A DNA stretch of 64,000 bases from Lysobacter enzymogenes (GTDB taxonomy: Bacteria > Pseudomonadota > Gammaproteobacteria > Xanthomonadales > Xanthomonadaceae), in contig NZ_CP067395.1 in NCBI RefSeq assembly GCF_017355525.1, positions 2,728,001 to 2,792,000 of the forward strand. Direction: 5' to 3'. How positions within the stretch are numbered: position 1 is the stretch's first letter; each line of letters opens with the position of its first letter. Below the pieces are notes generated by a model. It saw nothing but the letters and a program-made list of their open reading frames with translations. It was not told the DNA's origin and made no database searches. The position numbers were made by a program, and so were the translations under genes. Positions 56,901 to 64,000 of the stretch are shown here, one piece after another.

Positions 56901-57223
56901 TTGTCGCGTGGATTCTGCGACCCTAAGCGATGAAGCTCGCCAACTCGCCAGACCGACGAACCGGTATTGAGCATTCGCACAGTGACCGAATAGGTCGCGC
57001 CGGCGGACATCACGGCCGGGACGGCTTGGTCGACGAATCCGGCATTGGCGACCTGCGCTGAAGCCGGCGCCGAAAGGCCGCACAAACACAGCGCAGCGAT
57101 CAGCGCCAGCGCCCTTAAAGTACGATCCGCGTGCCCGGCCATGACCCGCAACCGCTCACCGACACGTCGCCCGACTGCGGCCCCGAAGCTGCCCGGATCG
57201 ATGAATAGCGCCACCCGACTCAT
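53903..57223 (-). CDS. secreted RHS-repeat polymorphic toxin with NBR1-type Ig domains
   Basis: The 1106-residue product starts MSRVALFID or, more canonically for export, at an internal ATG (57142) with a signal peptide ending APASAQ. Residues 58-168 and 175-285 are two copies of an NBR1-type Ig-like domain (LNTGSSVWRVGE...; NTGTATWTVAGSYRLGAQNP). From about 292 RHS/YD repeats follow (YDAAGNVAW, YDANGNRNRY, YDALDNLARW), then the RHS core with RYYDAAIGRFLSVDPV (871-886) and FVDPDGR (909-915). The remaining 190 residues are a variable domain with FLYRSGGANPGNLTPRT near 1004, probably the toxin. Base composition is lower in GC than in the operons beside it. Its start overlaps the upstream RHS gene. 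Confidence 0.85.
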   Translation of the reverse strand: MSRVALFIDPGSFGAAVGRRVGERLRVMAGHADRTLRALALIAALCLCGLSAPASAQVANAGFVDQAVPAVMSAGATYSVTVRMLNTGSSVWRVGELHRLGSQNPRDNWNWGRGRADMTSDVAPGAVATFNFDVVAPATPGTYDFQWQMLQEGVQWFGAATTNLAILVRAPLERDAEIVSQSVPSSMTVGLTYPVNIKVRNTGTATWTVAGSYRLGAQNPHDNGIWSRSRVDLGADIAPGQVASFDFDVIAPASAGSYNFQWRMLQEGLVWFGALSPNVAVQVADPPASGMLGVKTRYDALGRVISVAQDSEIGVLTSTTGYGAGLTVVTTNARGHQTVSAFQAFSEPRYDLPVAIHSPQDSHTEISRDLFGKPKMLRRRNGGGSVSLERYLVYDQHQRLCKTIEPETAATVTDYDAAGNVAWTASGLDFSSRTDCNREQAHGSGHRVDRSYDDRNRLKTLSFPDGRGNQVWAYTPDGLVREVTTSNDGPGLGNVVNTYGYNKRRMPAAEWLSEPGSYAWMSSYGYDANGNRNRYTGPDGLQVSYANNALGQPLGVSSQWGVHASAITYYPNGAINRFVYGNGIVHVTQQNARQLPSRSTDSGVVDLATGYDQNANVTEIIDHGRGTTYSRWMSYDNLDRLTAAGSCSFGGDCWHRFDYDALDNLARWSLGGVKNHYYVYDAKNHLTNLRVGEGGPSVSGLGYDAQGNLNNKDGQAFDFDMGNRLRGAAGKEFYRYDAHGRRVSQTGRPDGTYVYSVYDQAGQLLLRSEHHRDEAVNDLHREVDTAHIYLSDSLLASIEWNRALGSGVVKYHHTDGLGSPLVETNAAGAVLGTRTDWAPYGVAIGKPQYDGIGYAKHVMDAATALTYMQQRYYDAAIGRFLSVDPVAVDPYRATNFARYAYANNNPFRFVDPDGRQSRDLENEYRLSGARSPSGPGPNLIEWGMVEFLCGFCDLNYRAPNGSGQMQSVFTPMETAGATAVVQGVKFALSLIPKPLPPPGPLPQFLYRSGGANPGNLTPRTSDGGMLSTRSSASNPFPLKEGQQPVLPSSKGYVVIETDKLPAGSVVVDGAPYGRMPPGHVSIGPNVPSDVIKKAIYKVENYKVEKP

Positions 57224-59628
57224 CGATCGACTCCGGAACAGTTGAAGCGGCTTCCGTCCACGACAGGATTGCGCGGGTAGGACTCGAAGGTTTTTCGCCC
57301 CTCATGGTCGTAGCACTTCATGATCCACCGCGCGCTGCTGCGCGGATCGGCGACGTCTTCCTCGCGTTCCACCACAGGGCGCAGCAGCGCATCGAACAGA
57401 ACGGTGCTTTTACGGTTCCCGGTCGTAACCGTCTGCCGCCAATGGCCAGCGGGTACGCCGGACTCGTCGGAGCCGACCTGCTCGAATCGCAAGCGCGTGT
57501 CGTTCCACAGCGTGTCGTCGCCAGTCGGATAGACGATCCTGGCCATGCGGCCCATCGGATCGTACTCGTAGCTGGTCGTGATCGAATTCTCGTCGGTCGC
57601 GGACGCGATCCAACCGTTGTCGTCGACTACGGAAACCTTCTGCGTGCCGTCGTGGTAACGGACCAGTTGCGGCACGCCGCGCTTCCAGTTGCTCAGACTG
57701 ACGACGAGACCGCGGCCGTCGGCGATGGTCGCCACATTGCCGTCAGGATGGTATGTCAGAGTCTGTTGCAGCTTGCCGAATTCATAGATGGCGACCGGCA
57801 TGGCGCTGGCTGCATCGAACTCGACGTTCGAAGCCACCGCACCGGTTTCCTGATTGGTTTCGCTCGCGGTCTGCCCGAGCACCCACCTCGCCGCGTTGTC
57901 GTAGTACGTCGTCACATCGGTTCTGGCGTAACCCAGTGAACTCCAGCTCGACACGCTGGTCGGCCGCAGGAACGAATCGAATCCGTTGACATCACTATGG
58001 AAATGGGCGCCGTCCTGAACCGTCTCGGCATTCTTGAGCCTGCGTCGGCGCTGCTCCCAATAATGGTTGCCGGCGCCGTTGAGCGGCAGGCCCACGCCAT
58101 CGAAGACCTGCCACGCCTGATTCACCGTTTTCAGCACCATGCCGTTGCCGCCCCATTCGGTTCTGAGCAACATGCCGTCGGTTTCGTAAGCTTTATTGCC
58201 GTAGACGTAGCGCACGAAAGTCCCCGCCGGACCATTGACATCCACAGTGCGAGTCACCGGCGAGGCCGCGGTGCAGTCGTCCGATTGTCCCGCTCCCGTA
58301 TAGCAGGCATTTGCGGGGCCATAAGCGAACGTCCAGTTCATCGCAGCCACGCCGGGGCCATGAATTGTCTTTTGCTGCAAAGCGATGCCGTCGAACACCT
58401 TCGGCTCTTGATCGCACCAGACGCTGCCCGGAAGGGGCCACCACTTCACGTAAGAAACGCCACGACGCAGATTCGCGAAAGAAAACTGTCCTACCGCGCC
58501 GGAGGGATGCTGCAGAGTCAACGTCGCAGCTCCCGTGAACCGCACTACGGGCCCGGTGCCCTGGCAACCGTTCATGCCCACGCGGCTGATCTGACCGGCC
58601 AACGAGGAACTCCAGACAGAGCCATCGGGATAGATGAGTTTGACTCCATTCGTCGGATATTCGTACGACCAGGTTCTCCTGCCGTCGGTCACCGAGACAA
58701 GTCGCGCGGCACTGGCATCGTACGTCAGCGCCAGACTGCGGCCGTCGCTGGCGACGATGCTGGACAGATTCTTTCCCTGGTAGCCGTAATCGACCCAATT
58801 GCCAAACCGGTCTTCAATTCGGGTGGCGTACAACCGGTACTCCCTGCGGCTCAGCCCCGTATCGCCCCCATTGAACGCACGTTTGCGGATTTGTCCGGCA
58901 TCCGCGCCGGCCACCATCCAATCGAAGTAGTATTTGTTGCCGGCTGGATCACGTCCGAGAAAACCGTCGCCGGCGTATGCGTTCTTGAGTTGGGCGAGAC
59001 AAGAGAAACGCCAGTCGCCGTTGGTTGCCCAACGATAGGTCTGGCCATCGCCGGGTTTGGGCGCGTCGGAGAACGCCGAGAGCATGAGCTGGGTTTCGCC
59101 GCCCGGTAGATTCAAGCGAATTCCATGGAAGTACTCGTCGGCCATGAACGTGTCTTCTTTACCGTCGCTCTGCTTGACCTCAGGCGGTGGAGTGACGTTC
59201 TGACAGCGTTTCTCGTAGCTACCGCGCACCCAACTGTTCCAGCCGTTCAAATCCCGGCTGGCCGAACCGTCCGGAAAGATGCCCGCCAGATATGGAGCTT
59301 CGAAGTTGCTCCATTTCATGTACTCGCCCACTCCGTCGTCGATGCCTTTGAACCTACGCACCAAGGCAACCGACAAGGCGCTGTTACCGGGCAGGCTGAC
59401 ATCGGTCACCCAGAAATTCGTGCTTCCGGTGTAGGGATCGGTCTCATCGCCGAAAAGCCGGGAACCCAAAGCTCCGACGCTCTGGGAGGTTTTCAGACTG
59501 GTATCGAAGTCCTCGTAACGGGTCCGGCCTTGGCCGTAGCCGAGTACCGGAGCGATCATGCAGACGATCGCCCAGACGGTCGCCAGACGATGGACCGGAC
59601 TTTTCTTGCGAAGACTATAGGTCGTCAT
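57220..59628 (-). CDS. secreted RHS/YD-repeat protein (N-terminal partner)
   Basis: The 802-residue product has a signal peptide (MTTYSLRKKSPVHRLATVWA, hydrophobic core, cleavage near LGYGQG). The N-terminal domain is like those opening RHS shells (DPYTGSTNFWVTDVSLPGNSALSV near residue 60). Scattered YD-type repeats follow (RFGNWVDYGYQGKNL; TDENSITTSYEYDPMGRM; HPDGNVATIADGRG). It lacks an RHS core and ends SRFNCSGVDR, so it has no toxin end itself. The stop overlaps the start of the second RHS gene by four bases. The two together look like one RHS protein split in two, each with its own export signal. Confidence 0.8.
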   Translation of the reverse strand: MTTYSLRKKSPVHRLATVWAIVCMIAPVLGYGQGRTRYEDFDTSLKTSQSVGALGSRLFGDETDPYTGSTNFWVTDVSLPGNSALSVALVRRFKGIDDGVGEYMKWSNFEAPYLAGIFPDGSASRDLNGWNSWVRGSYEKRCQNVTPPPEVKQSDGKEDTFMADEYFHGIRLNLPGGETQLMLSAFSDAPKPGDGQTYRWATNGDWRFSCLAQLKNAYAGDGFLGRDPAGNKYYFDWMVAGADAGQIRKRAFNGGDTGLSRREYRLYATRIEDRFGNWVDYGYQGKNLSSIVASDGRSLALTYDASAARLVSVTDGRRTWSYEYPTNGVKLIYPDGSVWSSSLAGQISRVGMNGCQGTGPVVRFTGAATLTLQHPSGAVGQFSFANLRRGVSYVKWWPLPGSVWCDQEPKVFDGIALQQKTIHGPGVAAMNWTFAYGPANACYTGAGQSDDCTAASPVTRTVDVNGPAGTFVRYVYGNKAYETDGMLLRTEWGGNGMVLKTVNQAWQVFDGVGLPLNGAGNHYWEQRRRRLKNAETVQDGAHFHSDVNGFDSFLRPTSVSSWSSLGYARTDVTTYYDNAARWVLGQTASETNQETGAVASNVEFDAASAMPVAIYEFGKLQQTLTYHPDGNVATIADGRGLVVSLSNWKRGVPQLVRYHDGTQKVSVVDDNGWIASATDENSITTSYEYDPMGRMARIVYPTGDDTLWNDTRLRFEQVGSDESGVPAGHWRQTVTTGNRKSTVLFDALLRPVVEREEDVADPRSSARWIMKCYDHEGRKTFESYPRNPVVDGSRFNCSGVDR

Positions 59629-60010
59629 GGCCGCTCGTCGTTGGCAGTGGGGCATCCGCCGGGCGGTAATACGCACTCGTGCGGGCGAAATCGAATGATG
59701 AAGTCGGCGCAGCGTGCGCCTGCGACTTCATCGTAAGCGCAGGGCATATGGTGACGGAGGTACCACGCCCGTCGAATCGCTGCCACGGCCTAGACAAAGG
59801 ACTCATGCGGGAGAGGCCGTCCGACTGCAGCGGCGGTCGACAACGGCATGGAACGCTTGTGAGCGCGTACTGCATGGCCTCAATCCCCCCAAGAGATTCC
59901 TTGGCCAGTTACGAAGCCGGCACGTTCTTGTGCCAACTAAACCACTTCTAGCACACCTAACAACACGTTAACAACACTCGAAGTGTATTTTCGAACTTAG
60001 CTGTCGGGCA
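59629..60010. other. upstream region of the RHS cassette
   Basis: This 382-base AT-richer region separates purL and the RHS genes. It carries a perfect 10-bp inverted repeat GATGAAGTCG / CGACTTCATC (59697-59706, 59723-59732) with a 16-base loop, and two TAACAACAC direct repeats 11 bases apart (59958-59966, 59969-59977) next to ACACT-CGA-AGTGT. Possible minus-strand promoter hexamers (TTGTTA with CTAGAA or TTAGTT) overlap the direct repeats. An 86-residue frame at 59615-59875 does not look coding. Confidence 0.5.
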
Positions 60011-60037
60011 CAAAGAAAAAGGGCGCCTCAGCGCCCT
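60011..60037 (-). terminator. Rho-independent terminator of purL
   Basis: On the minus strand AGGGCGC-TGAG-GCGCCCT is followed by TTTTCTTTG, 22 bases after the purL stop. It also insulates the RHS cassette from purL transcription. Confidence 0.92.
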
Positions 60038-60059
60038 CTCCCATTGCTATCCCTGCTGC

Positions 60060-63000
60060 TCACCCCACCCAAACCCGCGCATTGCGGAACATCCGCAACC
60101 ACGGCGAATCTCCCGCCCAATCCTTCGGCGCCCAACTGAAGTTGGCCGCGCGCAGGGTGCGTTCGGGGTGCGGCATCAGGATGGTGGCGCGGCCGTCGCG
60201 GCTGCTCAGGCCGGCGATGCCGTCGGGCGAGCCGTTGGGGTTCAGCGGGTAGCGCTCGGCGACGCGGCCGTCGCCGTCGATGTAGCGCAGCGCGATGTCG
60301 GCGGCGCTCTGGTCGAGGTTGTCGGCGAAGCTGGCGCGGCCTTCGCCGTGCGCGACCGCGACCGGGATGCGCGAGCCGGCCATGCCGCGCAGGAACAGCG
60401 ACGGCGATTCGACCACTTCCAGCAGGCCCAGGCGCGCTTCGAACTGTTCGCTGCGGTTGCGCAGGAACACCGGCCAGTGTTCGGCGCCGGGCACGATCGG
60501 CTTGAGCTGGGCCAGCATCTGGCAGCCGTTGCACACGCCCAGCGAGAAGCTGTCCTCGCGCGCGAAGAACGCGGCGAAGGCTTCGCGCAGCGCGCTGCGT
60601 TCGAGGATGCTGGTGGCCCAGCCGCGGCCCGCGCCGAGCACGTCGCCGTAGCTGAAGCCGCCGCAGGCGGCGAAGCCCTTGAAGTCGGCCAGGTCGAAGC
60701 GGCCGGAAATCAGGTCGCTCATGTGCACGTCGAAGGCTTCGAAACCGGCCTGGTCGAAGGCCGCGGCCATTTCGATCTGGCCGTTGACGCCCTGCTCGCG
60801 CAGGATCGCCACCTTCGGCCGCGCGCCGGTGTTGATGAACGGCGCAGCGATGTTTTCGTTCGGGTCGAAGTTGAGCTTCGGCTTCAGCCCCGGCGCGGCG
60901 AAGTCGCGCGCCACCGCGCGTTCCTCATCGGCGCAATCGGGGTTGTCGCGCAGCTTCTGCAAGGCGTGGCTGGTCGACCACCACGCGTCGAACAGCTCGT
61001 CCCAACGCCATTCGACGACGATCTTGCCTTCGTCGCGGACCCGCACCGACGGCGCCGTGGTCGGCTTGGCGATGCGCTGGGCGCAGTCGATCAGGCCGTG
61101 GCGCGCGACCAGGTCGGCGAACACCGCGCGGTCTTCGTCGTGGATCTGCACGATCGCGCCGAGTTCTTCGTTGAAAAGGGTGCGGAACGGATCCTCGCCC
61201 CAGCCGTCGAGGCTGATGTCCAGGCCCAGGCGCGAGCAGAACGCCATTTCGGCCAGCGCGGCGAACGCGCCGCCGTCGCTGCGGTCGTGGTAGGCCAGCA
61301 GCAGGCCGGCTTCGCGCGCGTCGCGGATCAGTTCGAAGAAATCGCGCAGGCGCTGCGGGCTGTCGAGGTCGGGCACGCCGAGCTCGTGGCGCGCGCCGTC
61401 GCCGGGCGCGCCGGCGAACGCCGGCAGGCCGTCTTGCGCGCCGGCGTGCGGATGCACCTGCGCCAGCACCGAACCGCCGAGGCGCTGCTTGCCGGCGCCC
61501 AGGCCGATCAGCCACAGCTCGGTCTCGGCTTCGCGCGACAGCAGCGGCGTGAGCTGCTGGCGCACGTCGACCACCGGCGCGAACGCGCTGACGATCAGCG
61601 ACACCGGCGACACCGACTTGCTCGCGTTGTCGCCAGAACCCCATTGCGCCTGCATCGACAGCGAATCCTTGCCGACCGGGATGCTCAGTTCGAGCTCCGG
61701 GCACAGTTCCATGCCGACGGCCTTGACCGCGTCGAACAGCAGCGCGTCTTCGCCCGGATGCGATGCGGCCGCCATCCAGTTCGCCGACAGCTTGATCCGG
61801 TTCAGCGATTCCACCGGCGCCGCGCACAGGTTGGTGATCGCTTCGCCGACCGCCATGCGCGCGGCCGCGGCCGCGTCGAGCAGGGCCAGCGGAGTGCGTT
61901 CGCCGATCGCCATCGCCTCGCCGACGAAACCGTCGAAACCGCTGAGTGTGATCGCGCAATCGGCGACCGGCAGCTGCCACGGGCCGACCATCTGGTCGCG
62001 CGCGACCAGGCCGCCGACGGTGCGGTCGCCGATGGTGATGAGGAAGTTCTTCGCCGCCACGGTCGGATGGGCGAGCACGCGCAGGCCGGCTTCGCGCAGG
62101 TCCAGGCCGCTCCAGTCCAGTTCCGGCCACGGCGCGCGCGCCGGGTAGCGCGCGTCGCGGTGCATCTTCGGCGGCTTGCCGAACAGCACGTCCATCGGCA
62201 GATCGATGGGCCAGTCGGCATCGGTCTTGGCGGCGTCGCCATAAACGGTTTCGACGGTGGCGCCATAACCGACGACCAGACGCTCCTCAGCGGTCGCATA
62301 GCCGACCACCGCGAACGGGCAGCGCTCGCGCTCGCAGATCGCGGCGAAGTCGGCGACGCGGTCGGCCGGCAGGCCGAGCACGTAGCGTTCCTGCGATTCG
62401 TTGCACCACAGCTGCATCGGCGACAGCGACGGGTCGTCGCTGGGCACGCGCGCCAGATCGATCACGCCGCCGAGGCTGGAATCGTGCAGCAGTTCGGGAA
62501 TCGCGTTGGACAGGCCGCCGGCGCCGACGTCGTGGGCGCTGTCGATCGGATTGGCCGCGCCGAGCGCGACGCAGCGGTCGATGACTTCCTGGCAGCGCCG
62601 CTCCATTTCCGGGTTGTCGCGCTGCACGCTGGCGAAGTCGAGCGATTCGTCGCTGTCGCCGGAAGCGACCGAACTGGCCGCGCCGCCGCCGAGGCCGATC
62701 AGCATCGCCGGGCCGCCGAGCACGATCACCGCATGGCCGGGCTTCAAGCCGAGCTTGGCGACCTGCACGCGGTCGATCGCGCCGAGGCCGCCGGCGAGCA
62801 TGATCGGCTTGTCGTAGGCGCGGGTGATCGCGCCTTGGCCGAGCTCGAAGCTGCGGAAATAGCCGTTGAGGTTCGGCCGGCCGAATTCGTTGTTGAACGC
62901 CGCCGCGCCGATCGGGCCGTCGAGCATGATCTCCAGCGCCGGCGCCATGCGCGGATTGAGCGCGCGTTCGCCTTCCCACGGCTGCGGCAGGGTCGGAATG

Positions 63001-64000
63001 CGCAGGTGCGAGACGCTGAAACCGCACAGGCCGGCCTTCGGACGGCCGCCGCGGCCGGTCGCGCCTTCGTCGCGGATCTCGCCGCCGTTGCCGGTGCTCG
63101 CGCCCGGGAACGGCGCGATCGCGGTCGGGTGGTTGTGGGTTTCGACCTTGATGCAGAACGCCGAATCGACCTGCGCCTCGGCCGCGTAGGCCTGGGTGCC
63201 CGGCTGCGGGCGGAACCGGCGCGCCGGATAGCCTTCGACCACCGCGGCGTTGTCGCTGTACGCCGAGAGCGTGTTCTCGGGCGTCTGCGCGTGGGTGTAC
63301 TTGATCATCTTGAACAACGACTGCGGCTGCTCGCGGCCGTCGAGGGTCCAGGATGCGTTGAAGATCTTGTGCCGGCAGTGCTCGGAATTGGCCTGGGCGA
63401 ACATCATCAGTTCGACGTCGGCCGGCATCCGGCCGAGCGCGGCGTAGCGCTCGCGCAGGTAGGCGATCTCGTCCTCGGCCAGGGCCAGGCCGAGGCGGGC
63501 GTTGGCCGCTTCCAGCTGGTCCAGGGCGATGCGTTCGAGTTCGCCGCGCGCCGGCACCGCGAACAGCGCGGCCGCGTCGTCGCGCGATTCCAGCAGCGAC
63601 TGGGTCATCGGGTCGTGCAGGACCTTGGCCAGCGCGCCCTGGGTCGGCGCGTCGTCGGGCCATCCGGCGAGGTCGTAGCGCAGGCCGCGCTCGACCCGCT
63701 TGACCGGCTGGCCGGCGCCGCGCAGCAATTCGGTGGCCTTGCTGGCCCACGGCGACAGCGTGCCCAGGCGCGGCGTGGCATAGCGCGAAACGGCGCCGCT
63801 TTCGCGCGCCGCTTCGCTGGATTCGGCCTGGAGGATGCGGCGCAGGGTGGCGCCGTCGGGCGCGCTGCCGGGCTCGGGCTCGACCCAGTACACGGGCCAG
63901 GCATCGAGCAGGCGGACAGCGGGATGAAGGGCGGACAGGCGGGCTTGCAGCCGCTCGCGGCGGAACGAAGACAGGGCCGAGGGGCCCTCGAGGACGATCA
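60060..64000 (-). CDS. purL: phosphoribosylformylglycinamidine synthase PurL (5' end cut by one base)
   Basis: PurL converts FGAR to FGAM with glutamine and ATP in purine synthesis. The open frame runs to the window edge; the last codon fragment TG at 63999-64000 precedes [18 protein letters not shown], so the ATG begins at 64001 and the full length would be 1313 residues, the large single-chain type. Visible are the N-terminal PurS-like region, [53 protein letters not shown], and the C-terminal glutaminase with GVCNGCQML (Cys nucleophile), HGEGR and MPHPERTLR. Terminator directly downstream; no linkage to other pur genes is visible. Confidence 0.97.
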   Translation of the reverse strand, partial: IVLEGPSALSSFRRERLQARLSALHPAVRLLDAWPVYWVEPEPGSAPDGATLRRILQAESSEAARESGAVSRYATPRLGTLSPWASKATELLRGAGQPVKRVERGLRYDLAGWPDDAPTQGALAKVLHDPMTQSLLESRDDAAALFAVPARGELERIALDQLEAANARLGLALAEDEIAYLRERYAALGRMPADVELMMFAQANSEHCRHKIFNASWTLDGREQPQSLFKMIKYTHAQTPENTLSAYSDNAAVVEGYPARRFRPQPGTQAYAAEAQVDSAFCIKVETHNHPTAIAPFPGASTGNGGEIRDEGATGRGGRPKAGLCGFSVSHLRIPTLPQPWEGERALNPRMAPALEIMLDGPIGAAAFNNEFGRPNLNGYFRSFELGQGAITRAYDKPIMLAGGLGAIDRVQVAKLGLKPGHAVIVLGGPAMLIGLGGGAASSVASGDSDESLDFASVQRDNPEMERRCQEVIDRCVALGAANPIDSAHDVGAGGLSNAIPELLHDSSLGGVIDLARVPSDDPSLSPMQLWCNESQERYVLGLPADRVADFAAICERERCPFAVVGYATAEERLVVGYGATVETVYGDAAKTDADWPIDLPMDVLFGKPPKMHRDARYPARAPWPELDWSGLDLREAGLRVLAHPTVAAKNFLITIGDRTVGGLVARDQMVGPWQLPVADCAITLSGFDGFVGEAMAIGERTPLALLDAAAAARMAVGEAITNLCAAPVESLNRIKLSANWMAAASHPGEDALLFDAVKAVGMELCPELELSIPVGKDSLSMQAQWGSGDNASKSVSPVSLIVSAFAPVVDVRQQLTPLLSREAETELWLIGLGAGKQRLGGSVLAQVHPHAGAQDGLPAFAGAPGDGARHELGVPDLDSPQRLRDFFELIRDAREAGLLLAYHDRSDGGAFAALAEMAFCSRLGLDISLDGWGEDPFRTLFNEELGAIVQIHDEDRAVFADLVARHGLIDCAQRIAKPTTAPSVRVRDEGKIVVEWRWDELFDAWWSTSHALQKLRDNPDCADEERAVARDFAAPGLKPKLNFDPNENIAAPFINTGARPKVAILREQGVNGQIEMAAAFDQAGFEAFDVHMSDLISGRFDLADFKGFAACGGFSYGDVLGAGRGWATSILERSALREAFAAFFAREDSFSLGVCNGCQMLAQLKPIVPGAEHWPVFLRNRSEQFEARLGLLEVVESPSLFLRGMAGSRIPVAVAHGEGRASFADNLDQSAADIALRYIDGDGRVAERYPLNPNGSPDGIAGLSSRDGRATILMPHPERTLRAANFSWAPKDWAGDSPWLRMFRNARVWVG

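Noticed and set aside
59615..59875. 86-residue minus-strand frame upstream of the RHS gene
   Set aside because: Overlaps the RHS start region, lacks domain features and a ribosome site, and spans the inverted repeat.

Overview
The window is 64 kb of very GC-rich bacterial chromosome, almost fully coding. Gene order and content point to a gammaproteobacterium of the Xanthomonadaceae, most likely Lysobacter or a close relative. The evidence is a dcw cluster without murD between mraY and ftsW, a type II secretion operon in the Xanthomonas xps order E-F-G-H-I-J-K-L-M-N-D, a RibBA with a degenerate GTP cyclohydrolase half, and many short palindromic intergenic repeats. The species assignment is an inference; no rRNA or tRNA gene was seen.

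Layout. 95-10408 (minus): cell division and peptidoglycan precursor cluster mraZ-rsmH-ftsL-ftsI-murE-murF-mraY-ftsW-murG, headed by a promoter and a phased MraZ operator. 10747-16897: a lipoprotein, RNase P RNA (minus), rsmI (minus), then lpoA-yraN-membrane hydrolase-FAD oxidase (plus). 16920-19503 (minus): two paralogous glycine-rich lipoproteins. 19795-29107 (minus): glyA-nrdR-ribD-unknown-methyltransferase, then an FMN riboswitch and ribE-ribBA-ribH-nusB-thiL. 29435-34979 (plus): LpxO-like hydroxylase, ettA, map, pyrF and two small unknown genes. 35116-36971 (minus): two tandem DUF1444-type genes. 37103-40960: a secreted metallo-beta-lactamase-fold protein, a TauE/SafE permease and two glycosyltransferases. 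41487-53076 (minus): the complete 11-gene type II secretion operon, ending in a clear terminator. 53541-59628 (minus): an accessory cassette of two secreted RHS/YD-repeat proteins followed by a small presumed immunity gene, visibly richer in A/T than its surroundings. 60060-64000 (minus): purL, cut by the window edge one base before its start codon.

Two themes stand out. First, several families of short palindromic repeats fill the gaps between genes, including a 116-bp unit repeated four times in exact register, a 73-bp unit repeated twice, a REP doublet, and heptamer or decamer hairpins. In places they have entered coding sequence: the RsmH C-terminus and the GspH leader, and possibly the GspK leader. 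Second, the RHS cassette looks like a polymorphic-toxin locus: a split RHS shell with two NBR1-type Ig-like domains, a variable C-terminal domain and an overlapping candidate immunity gene. It lies beside, but is not part of, the type II secretion operon.
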